The translations under genes were made by a program, and so were the position numbers. From NCBI RefSeq assembly GCF_000194605.1, contig NC_015321.1, positions 1,364,001 to 1,428,000 on the forward strand: DNA of 64,000 nt. Reading direction: 5' to 3'. Source of the DNA: Fluviicola taffensis DSM 16823. Lineage in GTDB: Bacteria; Bacteroidota; Bacteroidia; Flavobacteriales_D; Crocinitomicaceae. Below the pieces are notes generated by a model that saw only the letters and a program-made list of their open reading frames with translations, made no database searches and was not told the origin of the DNA. Positions 1 to 10,400 of this stretch are shown piece by piece (position 1 is the stretch's first letter; each line of letters begins with the position of its first letter).

Positions 1-1563
1 CACAAATAAATCTCCATCGGGTTTCGAAATCATAATGGAAGGAATAGTTGCAGATGAAGTTCCGCCCATAGCTTGCGTACTTGTTCCAGTATTATTCATG
101 ACAATTACGGCAACAGCTCCCATCGCTTCACAAATCTCTACTTTTTCACCGAAGGTACAACCGCCGCCTCTTCTTACCAGTGCAATTTTTCCAGCTAAAG
201 CTGCTCCATTCGAAATTAATCCACAACCAAAATTGGTGCTAGCTCCATCGTCAATAACCAAAATAATGTCTTCTGTAATCGGACTCATCGGTACTGGAGG
301 CCCAAAGCCTGCTGTTGAACAAGTATAGGATCCTGCAATACCAACTGGTGAATTGATTGTCAATAAATCTGGAATATTACTTTCTGTCCATAAAAACATT
401 TGCATTACCGGACTTTGTCCTTCTGGCGGCGTTCCAAAGTTTGCATTATTGGTTCCGCTTCCATCCTGAGCATGGGCTACAACTGGATCCATCCCTACCC
501 CCGAGCCATCATAATTTGTTTCCTGAAAATTTCCACTTTCTTCATCAAAGCCATAATATGCCCAAATATCATGCATCATATTGTTCATATAGAACAAATT
601 GGTGATTACAGCATCCAAATTTCCTTGCACTCCAACGGCAGAATCATACGCAAAGTTGAAATTCAGAGCATTTCCACCATCAGGAGAGTATCCTGGAAAA
701 TCATCGGCATCAATATCCTCAGAAGCATATACATTGTTTCCATAAGTAATGGTGTATTCATCTCCAGCAATACCATCTGTATCATGCCATCCAAATGGAG
801 ACTGAACAACATCAGAAGGATTTACGACCAGAACTCTATTTCCGTGAGCTGGGCTAATATTGGGTAATGCATAAACCATATATTGATCCAATCCTGGTGG
901 AGGAGGTGGGGTCATCATCGTTTCAGATACGAGGTGATTTTCAGTTGAACAATGATTAACTGAACAATGAGAAATCCAGTCATTCTGGAAAACTACTTCA
1001 CCTGTTTCAGCATTCAACCGCAAAGACCACCAATGTTCGGAATCTTTTGGGTAAATACTCAAATCCCACAAATAAAGCAATTGATTATTCTTTTGGCTCA
1101 GAACCAACTTTACAGGAATGTCTTCTTTTGAAATAGATCCTTTTGAAAAAAGCATCTTGTTCTTTTCACTTTTCAATAAAGTCAATGGAGCACTTGTAAG
1201 ATTCAAATACTTCAAGGCCGAAATAACTGCAGTTTCTGCAGATAAAACAGGTCGATTTATTGGCTCCGAAATCGACACGAAATTGGTTGTTACATGTACA
1301 ACCTGATTATCTTTCACCGTTACGATTCCAAAACCATCTACCAAAGAAATTCCGTTTTTGGTTTGTTGAATCTTAAAATGTTTTGTGTTTGGTGCTTTAG
1401 AAGAAGCATGAGAAGCCACCTCTAAATTGGAAAAGTCACTTGGTTTCAATTTCCAATTGCTTGCGTTTTCTTGTAAATAAGGTTGAATTATTTTCAGTTC
1501 ATTCTGTCCAAAACAAAAAGTAGTAAACACAATGAATAAAAACGAGGAGAGTTTTTTTTTCAT
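1..1563 (-). CDS. M36 (fungalysin-like) metallopeptidase, 3' part outside window
   Basis: The first 521 residues are visible and the frame runs open through base 1, so the C-terminus is missing. A signal peptide (MKKKLSSFLFIVFTTFCFGQ) is followed by a propeptide-like region and then the M36 hallmark blocks LFYMNNMMHDIWAYYGFDE and AHAQDGSGTNNANFGTPPEG. A PA-like (protease-associated) domain with GCGLISNGAALAGKIALVRR lies at about residues 420-521. The catalytic HExxH is expected further downstream and is not in the window, so activity cannot be judged. Known members are secreted zinc endopeptidases that degrade extracellular protein. It lies 81 bases downstream of the PhoD-like gene on the same strand and could be read from the same transcript. 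I expect a T9SS domain at the missing end, by analogy with its neighbours. Confidence 0.88.
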   Translation of the reverse strand, partial: MKKKLSSFLFIVFTTFCFGQNELKIIQPYLQENASNWKLKPSDFSNLEVASHASSKAPNTKHFKIQQTKNGISLVDGFGIVTVKDNQVVHVTTNFVSISEPINRPVLSAETAVISALKYLNLTSAPLTLLKSEKNKMLFSKGSISKEDIPVKLVLSQKNNQLLYLWDLSIYPKDSEHWWSLRLNAETGEVVFQNDWISHCSVNHCSTENHLVSETMMTPPPPPGLDQYMVYALPNISPAHGNRVLVVNPSDVVQSPFGWHDTDGIAGDEYTITYGNNVYASEDIDADDFPGYSPDGGNALNFNFAYDSAVGVQGNLDAVITNLFYMNNMMHDIWAYYGFDEESGNFQETNYDGSGVGMDPVVAHAQDGSGTNNANFGTPPEGQSPVMQMFLWTESNIPDLLTINSPVGIAGSYTCSTAGFGPPVPMSPITEDIILVIDDGASTNFGCGLISNGAALAGKIALVRRGGGCTFGEKVEICEAMGAVAVIVMNNTGTSTQAMGGTSSATIPSIMISKPDGDLFV

Positions 1564-1644
1564 TTTCAGTATATTAAAGAGAACACAATGTACAAAAAAA
1601 GACATTGTAAAACTTATTATTGAAAATGAACGAGTTATGGAACT

Positions 1645-3495
1645 CTAGTATTTAACCACTTGAGATTGAATCATTGAACCATTGTTATTAATTCTCAAAA
1701 TATAAGATCCAGCAGGAATATTTGAAAAATCAAAAGCGAATTGATTCGATCCCGTAAGCTGAATGTTCTCACTTCTCAAAGGAATCAAATGTCCTAATCC
1801 ATCAATCAATTCAAAAGATGTTTGACCAGTGTACGGCAAGCTCAGATTCAAAAACAACTGATTAGAAACAGGATTTGGATACAAACTCAAAATCACTGGT
1901 TTATCCTCATCCAAGCCTAAATTACTAATTGACGGAGGATAATACGGGCATGTTTTCAGCTGAAATCCCTGAATTCCATTTCGCGGCATACTAGCAGCAT
2001 TTACACTTGTCAAATTTCTAGAAGTGTGATTCGTTTTGTAAGAAGCCGCATAACTATACCCACTATTCTCCGTATCGATTGTATTTACAAAAAACCAATC
2101 AGCCTGTGTTCGTACTTTATTTACATCTAAAATCACAAAGCCATGACTCGACAATTCTGCAAACTTAATGTGGCTATTTGCCAACTGAATCGCAGATGCG
2201 CCTCCTGGAATATTCATCCCTGGAGAAGTAACACTTGGAGCCACAAATTCAACTCCCACAGAACCATTTCCGTTGCTTGAATAAGAACTACCTGGTAAAT
2301 CATTTGCCCACGAAGAGTGAATATCTCCTGTTAATACAACAACATCTTGAACTCCGTAAGTTAAAATGTGATTGTAAACCCGATTTCGCTCTGCAGGATA
2401 ACCATCCCATTGATCTCCGTTCAATGCTGCTCCAAATAACGTTAAAGGCGCCATCATTACTTGCTGGCCAATGATTTTCCATTGCGCCGTACTTTGTGAA
2501 AGCCTATTACCTAACCAAGAAAATTGATCAGTTCCGAGTAATTGTCTGGTAGTTGCCGTAACTGTAGATCCAGAAGTCCCCGCTTGTTGGTCCCTGCCAT
2601 GCAAACGTGTATCCAACATCACTAAATCAATCAAATCTCCGTATTTAATTTCTCTGAAAATTTGATATGGATCTGTTGTTCCTGTTACTCGAATAGGTAA
2701 CCATTCAAAAAAGGCTTGTTTCGCACTTGCTTTTCGAGCGGCATAACTTCCTTCATTTGCCTGGTGATTTTCTGCACCATTCATCCACGAGTCATTTGCA
2801 GTTTCATGATCATCCCAAACAACAATCATTGGAAATTGTTGATGCATATCTCTCAAATCATCGTCTAAACGATATGTTGAATAACGTGCGCGGTAATCCA
2901 ACAAACTAATCGTTTCATTCACCGGTGACCATTGTCTATTTGCTGTTGGATTTGGTGAATATCCACCAGACTGATACTCATAAATATAATCACCCAAACA
3001 AATAACTGCATCAATATCGTTACGTTCCTTCAAAGCTGCAAATACATTGAAAAATCCAGCTTCGTAATTGGCACAAGAAACGACTGCGAAGCGCAAACTA
3101 TCACAATCCCCAACTGGTGTGGTTCGTGTTCTACCGATCACACTTTTTAGTGTATCTGATTTAAATTGATAATAATAAGTGGTGTTGGGATCCAAACCAG
3201 TTGGATCCACTTTGACCGTAAAATCTTTTGTAGCATCTGTAATGACAACACCGTTTTGAACATTTAATGTAAAATTCGTATCCTTGGCGATTTTCCATTC
3301 CACAATTTGTGGTGCTGTACTTCCATTTTCAGGCGTAATCCGAGTCCAAAGAATAACACGATCAGGCATGGGGTCACCAGACGCAACTCCGTGATAAAAT
3401 GGCCTCATACAAGGTGAAACCGCTTTTGGAGTATGTTGCGAAATTCCTAAAAATGGAACCAACAAGAGAATTGAAAAGGAAATGAATGATCTCAT
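1645..3495 (-). CDS. PhoD-like secreted alkaline phosphatase with T9SS C-terminal domain
   Basis: 616 residues. A signal peptide ends near residue 20 (FLGISQ). A PhoD N-terminal Fn3-like domain (YHGVASGDPMPDRVILWTR, about residues 34-52) leads into the metallophosphoesterase domain. Metal-site motifs are visible: RFAVVSCANY at 135-144, CLGDYIYEY at 166-174, VVWDDHETAND, and VVLTGDIHSSW. PhoD enzymes are Ca/Fe-dependent phosphomonoesterases or diesterases that release phosphate outside the cytoplasm. The last 80 residues form a type A T9SS sorting domain (LSLYPNPVSNQLFL ... GSYILRI), so the enzyme is probably released or attached to the cell surface. Its start codon overlaps the stop of the upstream glycine-rich gene by one base (TAATG), showing translational coupling. 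It is the last gene of a three-gene phosphatase operon. Confidence 0.93.
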   Translation of the reverse strand: MRSFISFSILLLVPFLGISQHTPKAVSPCMRPFYHGVASGDPMPDRVILWTRITPENGSTAPQIVEWKIAKDTNFTLNVQNGVVITDATKDFTVKVDPTGLDPNTTYYYQFKSDTLKSVIGRTRTTPVGDCDSLRFAVVSCANYEAGFFNVFAALKERNDIDAVICLGDYIYEYQSGGYSPNPTANRQWSPVNETISLLDYRARYSTYRLDDDLRDMHQQFPMIVVWDDHETANDSWMNGAENHQANEGSYAARKASAKQAFFEWLPIRVTGTTDPYQIFREIKYGDLIDLVMLDTRLHGRDQQAGTSGSTVTATTRQLLGTDQFSWLGNRLSQSTAQWKIIGQQVMMAPLTLFGAALNGDQWDGYPAERNRVYNHILTYGVQDVVVLTGDIHSSWANDLPGSSYSSNGNGSVGVEFVAPSVTSPGMNIPGGASAIQLANSHIKFAELSSHGFVILDVNKVRTQADWFFVNTIDTENSGYSYAASYKTNHTSRNLTSVNAASMPRNGIQGFQLKTCPYYPPSISNLGLDEDKPVILSLYPNPVSNQLFLNLSLPYTGQTSFELIDGLGHLIPLRSENIQLTGSNQFAFDFSNIPAGSYILRINNNGSMIQSQVVKY

Positions 3496-5066
3496 TAGTT
3501 CTTGATTAATTTTTTGACAACTGAAACACCTTGAGAAATAACAATCACTTGATAAGTACCTTGTGACAAAGTAGAAATATCAATAGAAAGAGCCTCTGAA
3601 CCAATTGAATGCGCATTGGAATAAACTATTCTTCCAGATAATTCAATGATATTTACTTGTGCATTTTCGATAGATTCACTACCAACAATTTGCACATAAT
3701 TTGAAGCTGGATTCGGAAAAACATCCAATTTGAAATTAGCAGCCAATTCCATCACTGATAGCTCGCTACATCCTACAAAATAAGTTCCTACTGCTCCTGC
3801 ATTTGATCCAGTTCCACCACCCAATTGAGTTGTTGGAGTAAGTGTAGCATTGGAACAAATTGGAACAAAAACTTTAATACGTCCACCGCCACCAGCACCA
3901 CCATCTTGACCAGGATTTCCATTATTTGCAGTTAAGGATTGAGATCCGCAAAAAGTAGCAGAATAGTCACAAGAAGTTCCATTTCCACGCGTCCCTCCTG
4001 AACCACCGTTTCCACCTTTTACATTTAACGTTCCAGTAATTGTTGCAGCGGCATCTGAATACAATAAGATTCCACCACCAGAACCACCGCCAGCACCACC
4101 AGCACCGCCTGAACCAGTTGAAAGTGTAGCTTCACCACAGTCATCACAACCATCTGAACAACATTTTCCAGTTGCACCGCCATTTCCACCTTGTCCACCA
4201 GCTTCACCTGTTTCACCATTTGCAGAAATTGTACCTGTAATATTCAAAGAAGTTGAAGCACGCAAGATAATCAAACCTCCTCCAGCTCCACCATTTCCAC
4301 CACCAAGGCCATTGTCAAATGAGCGACCACCGCCACCAGCACCAGATCCACCTGAACCTAGTTGAATGTCATTACCTCCAAGAGTTCCATAAACATTTCC
4401 AGCTGTTCCTCCTGTTCCAGCTGTTCCTCCAGCTACTGGGTATGCAGATGAAACACTAATTCCTGTACCAACGTAATCGGATGAACCAGCACCTCCATTT
4501 CCACCGTTTCCACCAGCGCCACCATAACTAGCACCAGCCCCTGAACCAGCACCACCTGAACCAGCAATCATTCCTGCCGCATCATCATTATTCAAACACT
4601 GTTGTTTCGGACCTGAACTCAAACCTCCATTAGTTGCTGCAGTTGCTGCACCAGGACCAAACCCAGCTGTTCCAGCTTTACCGCCTTCCAATTGCACAAT
4701 TCCAGTATTGTCTTTATTTGAACAACTTGAAATTGCAGTGGCATCACCTGTTAAACTTGTTGCGTTTAAACCAGGAGCTCCGCCAGTTCCACCCAAGTAC
4801 CCAGCATAATCACCATTGATTGTACCTTCAACAAGAATTTCACTTGCGATTACTTCCAATTTACCACATCCATTCGTTTCATGCGTTTGCACGAAAACAG
4901 TTGTCCCAGAATTCACTTTAAAAGTTCCAGTAACGCGATAAACGCCTGAAAGAAAAGAAGATGAATTAATAATTAAATCGCCCGTTATGTCAGTAGTATC
5001 ACATTGAGCAGATAAATTTTGAGCAAATAGAAGTCCTGCCCCAACTAGAGTAAAAAGTTTATTCAT
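3495..5066 (-). CDS. Glycine-rich secreted surface protein with T9SS domain
   Basis: 523 residues. A signal peptide (MNKLFTLVGAGLLFAQNLSAQ) precedes a short N-terminal domain (DLIINSSSFLSGVYRVTGTFKVN). About 300 residues of very Gly-rich sequence follow, made of GG-A/S-G runs such as GGAGGNGGNGGAG, resembling extended Gly-rich structural or adhesive proteins. A Cys cluster (KCCSDGCDDCGEA) interrupts the Gly tract at about residue 300. The final 75 residues are a T9SS sorting domain (LDVFPNPASNYVQIVG ... GTYQVIVIS). No enzymatic motif is visible. The start is 9 bases downstream of the PAP-like gene and the stop overlaps the start of the PhoD-like gene, so this protein is co-expressed with two exported phosphatases. 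A matrix or scaffold role is inference. Confidence 0.8.
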   Translation of the reverse strand: MNKLFTLVGAGLLFAQNLSAQCDTTDITGDLIINSSSFLSGVYRVTGTFKVNSGTTVFVQTHETNGCGKLEVIASEILVEGTINGDYAGYLGGTGGAPGLNATSLTGDATAISSCSNKDNTGIVQLEGGKAGTAGFGPGAATAATNGGLSSGPKQQCLNNDDAAGMIAGSGGAGSGAGASYGGAGGNGGNGGAGSSDYVGTGISVSSAYPVAGGTAGTGGTAGNVYGTLGGNDIQLGSGGSGAGGGGRSFDNGLGGGNGGAGGGLIILRASTSLNITGTISANGETGEAGGQGGNGGATGKCCSDGCDDCGEATLSTGSGGAGGAGGGSGGGILLYSDAAATITGTLNVKGGNGGSGGTRGNGTSCDYSATFCGSQSLTANNGNPGQDGGAGGGGRIKVFVPICSNATLTPTTQLGGGTGSNAGAVGTYFVGCSELSVMELAANFKLDVFPNPASNYVQIVGSESIENAQVNIIELSGRIVYSNAHSIGSEALSIDISTLSQGTYQVIVISQGVSVVKKLIKN

Positions 5067-5075
5067 AATTTCAGT

Positions 5076-7394
5076 TTAACGTAAAAATTTAACGTTCTTG
5101 GAACGATCTCCATCACTCAATCGAATGATATAAGTTCCTCGAAGTAATTTGTTAGCTTGTAGCAATGCTAGATTATCTTTCTGATTTGGAAAATTTTCTG
5201 AAAAAACTTTATCACCCAAAATAGAGAAAACTTCTATGGTAACTTCCTCTTTTTTAAACCCAGACCATCTTACTGGAAGGTAATTACCATCTTCCCAAGA
5301 CGAAATCCAAACAGACAGATTTTCTTCAGTAGCCGACCCTAGTCCTGCCGTGCAATTGATTGAATTATCCAACTCCACAAAAAAGGTGTCTATGATACAA
5401 TTGTTTGTATCGCTTGCTAGATACATGGTAGAGAAATTCACTGTCACCGAAATTGAATCTGCCAGTAGATTATTTGGAAACCAATTTACTTTTCCAGGAA
5501 AAGATGGAACCAATGAAACAGCTTCATTTTGACAAGCTGTTATTGTTTGTGTTTTTCCAGCATTCTTTATAATAGAAAAATGATCTAAGATCGAGCCTGT
5601 AGTCGTAACAAAATCAGCATCTAAGCGATTATCATGAAAGGTTATGAGCATGCTTCCCATATTATCATGGTCCGCATAACTAGTAACGGGGTGCGGCCAA
5701 CTAGAAGCAACAGAACTCAATTTTCCAGAACTTCCAACAACTGCATAAATAGTTCCTTTATGCGATTTGCTATACGTTGTTTCCTTTTGGTAAGGGCAAT
5801 CGTCGTTACTTCCGCCAGAACCGCCATCTTTGATCATGGTTTGGGACAAAGTTCCTGAGCTACCGTAATGAGAATCTATTAAGAAACTACGTTCATAGCT
5901 ATGACTGTGGCCATTCAATACCAAATCAACTCCATATTGCTCTAAAATTGGAATAATATTTTCGCGAATCTCCACACATTCTCCGTCCAAGAAATTGGGA
6001 TTGTCTGAATCGTGACTTCCTTTTGTATATGGCGGATGATGCCAATATGCCACAATCCACTCAGCAGTTGTTTGCTGCAAATCCGAAATAAGCCAAGTCG
6101 CCATTGCTCCATTAGCTGATCTACTTTCGTCGTAACTATCTAGTACGATGAAATGCGCATTTCCGTAATTATATGAATAATACTTCTCCGTTCCTGAAGA
6201 AACACCTCCCGCTTCTCCGTTCGTAGGTAGATTAAAAATGTCAAAATAGGCTGGAGATGGTGAAAAAGGAATGTGATTGTTGTAATCGTGATTTCCAAGA
6301 GCTGGCCAACAAACTGTTTTCGAAATCATGGAAGCATACATTTGATCGAACAAAGCGGTTTGGTAACAATTTTGATTTCCATCGCTGATTCCGTTTCCAT
6401 AAGCATTGTCTCCCAACATAATCCACCCGTCGATATGCTCATTTTCATTATACATTAAAAACCCATCGCGAACCGCGCGTTGATTTCCATCAGACATTCC
6501 AGCATCGCCAATTGCCCAAAAACGGAAAGGTTTGGAATCACCGACGATTGGACTGGTTTTAAAATACTGATCATTGGATGCAGGAATTAATTCTGCTCCA
6601 CTTGTTCCAATCGAATAATAGTATTTTGTAGCTGGTTGAAGACCTGTAATTGTAACAGCATGCTCCGTTGAATAAGGAATAACAGTTGCTGATAAATTCA
6701 AATTTGTTGGTGTCAACCCATATCGTACTTTGGTATCACAAGCAACATTTGTTTGCCAACGAACTATCATTGAATTTGGTGTCCCAGAATTCAAATATGC
6801 TTCACGGGTTACTTGAATAACTTGCGGATTAACCGATCCAGATAAAGACATATTGAAACTAATGTCAGAACTAGATGCTTCATCTTGGTGAATTTCTACT
6901 GCAATTGTATTGTTTCCATTTACCAGTACCGCTGGACTAAATGCAAAAGAGTGAAAGGTGTTTTCACCCCCGAAACTAATAGTTGACGACGCCATCGTTC
7001 CAAAAGAAATAGTTCCTTGTGGCATATTCGTTCTAAAAACCTCTAATCCGTTTACATAAACAACAGCTCCATCATCCCGACGAATTGAGCCTAATATTTC
7101 TTGAAATTGAGAAGGATTGGAAATAAAAAATGTTTTTCGGAAATACGTCGTGATGTGTTTATTATTCGAATTAGATCCGTAAGAAACAATAGTTTGCTCA
7201 TCTCCATCACCATAACCTAATTCAGAAGAGCCGTTTAACCAAGTTCCATCATTGAAATTAGATTCCTTCCAAGTAGTACCTAAATCAAGTCCTGAATCAT
7301 TGTACTTCCACGAACTTCCATTACTGAAAAGAACCGTTTGAGAAAATGATAGAAAATATGAAGAAATAAAAAGTAGCAGTAATAAGCGTTTCAT
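5076..7394 (-). CDS. Purple-acid-phosphatase-like metallophosphoesterase with jelly-roll and T9SS domains
   Basis: 772 residues. After a signal peptide (MKRLLLLLFISSYFLSFSQ) comes a galactose-binding-like beta-sandwich (about residues 20-190). A PAP N-terminal/Fn3 domain follows (ITGLQPATKYYYSIG, about 193-270). The calcineurin-like phosphoesterase domain carries all metal motifs: AIGDAGMSDGNQRA, MLGDNAYGNG, PALGNHDYNN, AYWHHPPYTKGSH and LNGHSHSYERS. Purple acid phosphatases hydrolyse phosphomonoesters with a dinuclear metal centre. The C-terminus is a T9SS-like domain ending in GTYIIRLSDGDRSKNVKFLR. It is the first gene of an operon with the glycine-rich protein (9-base gap) and the PhoD-like phosphatase. 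A phosphate-scavenging role is likely, although no Pho-box could be recognised. Confidence 0.9.
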   Translation of the reverse strand: MKRLLLLLFISSYFLSFSQTVLFSNGSSWKYNDSGLDLGTTWKESNFNDGTWLNGSSELGYGDGDEQTIVSYGSNSNNKHITTYFRKTFFISNPSQFQEILGSIRRDDGAVVYVNGLEVFRTNMPQGTISFGTMASSTISFGGENTFHSFAFSPAVLVNGNNTIAVEIHQDEASSSDISFNMSLSGSVNPQVIQVTREAYLNSGTPNSMIVRWQTNVACDTKVRYGLTPTNLNLSATVIPYSTEHAVTITGLQPATKYYYSIGTSGAELIPASNDQYFKTSPIVGDSKPFRFWAIGDAGMSDGNQRAVRDGFLMYNENEHIDGWIMLGDNAYGNGISDGNQNCYQTALFDQMYASMISKTVCWPALGNHDYNNHIPFSPSPAYFDIFNLPTNGEAGGVSSGTEKYYSYNYGNAHFIVLDSYDESRSANGAMATWLISDLQQTTAEWIVAYWHHPPYTKGSHDSDNPNFLDGECVEIRENIIPILEQYGVDLVLNGHSHSYERSFLIDSHYGSSGTLSQTMIKDGGSGGSNDDCPYQKETTYSKSHKGTIYAVVGSSGKLSSVASSWPHPVTSYADHDNMGSMLITFHDNRLDADFVTTTGSILDHFSIIKNAGKTQTITACQNEAVSLVPSFPGKVNWFPNNLLADSISVTVNFSTMYLASDTNNCIIDTFFVELDNSINCTAGLGSATEENLSVWISSWEDGNYLPVRWSGFKKEEVTIEVFSILGDKVFSENFPNQKDNLALLQANKLLRGTYIIRLSDGDRSKNVKFLR

Positions 7395-7494
7395 GGAGAA
7401 ATTTTACGCCACAAAGAACAGAACTGCATTTAAATTAACTACTTCTTCATTATTAAATAACTGTTATAAGTTATGCATGCAGATGAAATCCCTG

Positions 7495-10400
7495 TTAATA
7501 ATTCAAGTTCCAATTGCGTTGCTTCATCACCCGATGAAAGGTTACTAAATCAATTCCACTGGGAATTTTACCATAACTATTCTTGAATTGAACTACATTT
7601 TTTTCAATCGAGTCAACTTCCAGATCATACGGAAAAATAAATGCTTTTTCAGAAGCTTTATAGGCTTCCAATTCTTGTAAAAACCTTCTCAATAAATTCA
7701 CCGATTCATTATCTGACAGCTCAAAATCAGTTGATTTCACAGAAGTAAAGAAGTGCATTTCTTGTTTTGCACGAGTTAACAAAACATTTAAACGCTTATA
7801 TCCGTTGCTTTGATTGAGTGGTCCGAAGCGCATGTGAAAAGAACCTTCTGAATTTCGCGCATATCCCAAACTGACAATCAAAACGTCTGCTTCATCTCCT
7901 TGAACAGTTTCCAATGCTTTGAAAAACAGTGTGTTTTCTTCTTGTCCAAGCGTTATTAATTCTTGAACTCTCAGTGAACATGCGAACCAAATAGTTTTCA
8001 ATTGTTCTTCAGAAAAAGCAACTATTCCAAGCGTTTGATTTTCCCAATTGGAAAACGTCTCTAAAAATGACGCAACTGCTTTCGCTTCCAATTGATTTTT
8101 TCGTTCATCAAAAAGACCATTTTCCACATAGTGATAAAAAAGTACTTCTTTCCGATTTGGTGCTGGATAGACAATCAACTCATTCTTGTAAAAATGTTTG
8201 TTTGAAAATTGAATCAATTCTCTGTTCTCAGAGCGATAATGATGATGTAATGAAACGCGCTCAAAATAGTATGAGGCTTGATGCAACAAATCGTGGAATC
8301 CAAAATTTTTCCCAAAATAATTGGACGGTGCCATTTGCTGCTCATCACCAGCAACTAATGCTCTTTTAGATCGGAACAAAGAGCCCAAGCCATTTGGTAA
8401 AGGAATCTGACTCGCTTCATCAAACAACACTAAATCAAATAAATTTGTTTCCAACGGAAAATGATCTGCTACTTGATTGGGTGTTGCCAACCAAATTGGA
8501 ATCAGCAATTGCACCCACTCTTTGGCTTCACTCTCCAGTAAATTTCGAATGGTTTGGTTATTTCTCGATTTTCCAAATTCTTTCACTAAAAGTGATTTTC
8601 CTTTTTTCAAACGTGCTTTCAATTCTTTTTGAGAAGGTGAAAGTTTCTGACTTGGAGTTCTCAAAAGTTCCTCAAATTCTGCAAATTGCTTCTGAATTTG
8701 AAAACGAAGAGAAGCAGAAAAATCAACAAATTCTTGATTCTCCATAGCGATTAATTCATCCAACCGATTCGCCAAAAATTGACCCGAAAATTTAGCTAGT
8801 TCAGGAGTTATCGATTCTATTTTTTTGAGCGAACTAAACAAAATCAACTCCTGCATTTCTTTCCAAGAATGAACTTCTGAAAGCAATGTGAAAAAGAAAC
8901 GCGGAAGCAACTTTAATTTTTCAGTTACAACACTTAATTCCACAAAATCCTTTTGTTTCTGATGCAAGAAATCGACCAAAACAATAGAATCGTTTAATTC
9001 AAAATGACGAATCAAGGTTGATTTCAAGTGATTTAATTCTGAACCAGCTTCAAGGATAGTCCTCCTTTTTGATTTGGACCAACTTCCAATTTCACTCAAT
9101 GGCGAACCGCTTTCCTTTTCCAAACTAAGTGCGTAACCCATTCCGATCTCCAAAGCAAGTAGATTTGCTTCTAAACCTAACTCATTGAAATAAATTTCCA
9201 ATTCTTTCAGTTTCGCTTTCTCTTCCAAATAATTCTTCCAATTTGAAAGAGCAATTTCCGGTAAAATCGATGAGTCATTGACTAATCTTGAAATCGATTT
9301 TTTTCGTTTTCGGAGTTGAAGCCAACTACTCGCCTGTTGCCAAGACTCCACTTGACTTTTAGAAGGTGTTTGTTTCCAAACTTGGTTCTCTTTTTCAAGA
9401 AGTAGTAGTTTTTCCGATAACTCTTTCAGTAGTTGAACCTGCTTCTGAAATTTCTTCCACTCTTTGGGTTTTGAAAGAAGTTGACTATACGCTTTGTAAT
9501 TTTCATTTTCCACCAATTGGCAACGACCCAACACTGCTATCAGTTTTTCCAGATCACCAAATGTATGTAAATCACTTAATTTTTGCTGCACAGCATTCAA
9601 ACTCGAAAGTGCATTTTTAATCACTTGATCGCCATTCCATTGTTCGAAGAAAGTTGTTTTCAACCCTTTTAGTTTCGAAAACCCATTCAAGGCTTCATCT
9701 AATTGCTGGATAACCGCTTTACTAGTCAACCATTCATCAATATTCGGGCTTAAACTTGAAAATCGCTGATTGAGAACTGGAGTTTCTTGTAGCAATTCCT
9801 GTAATTGACTGTATGAAACCCCCGCAAAATAATCGGAAGTGTTTAAGCGATCGAGCAACAATTGCAAGTTCGCCTGAAGCTGTTCGGATAATCTTAAATT
9901 TTGGACTTCCTGAAAATTAGAATCTTCCAATACCTTCCAACTACTTTTCAATTGAGCTAGTAAATCTCGTGATTTTGTTTGGCTATGAACCACAAATGCG
10001 AAAGAATCCAATTGTGCTTCTGAGAGTTTTTTAACAAGAACATCCAAAGCAACCCTTTTCTCAGAAACAACCAAGGTTTTCAGCTTGCTCTTCATTGATT
10101 TTCCAAGAATATTAATCAAAACTTGCGATTTTCCTGTTCCAGGAGGTCCTTGAAGTAAGACATTCTGTGTGCGAAGTGTTTCAAAAACTGCTCGTTGATC
10201 GGTATCAGCAGCCGTTAACAAATCAGGAAGCAAATCCAGCTCTGGGAGTACTTCAAAATCAGAACCTAGCAATTGTTGAATCAGAGAATTTTTATGTTCC
10301 GATTTTTCAATTCCTTCCAATTCTCGCAATAAATGAAATCGGTGATAATGAAAATTTCCCACATAAATTTGGGGAGAAATGATCGATTCGATGCTCAATT

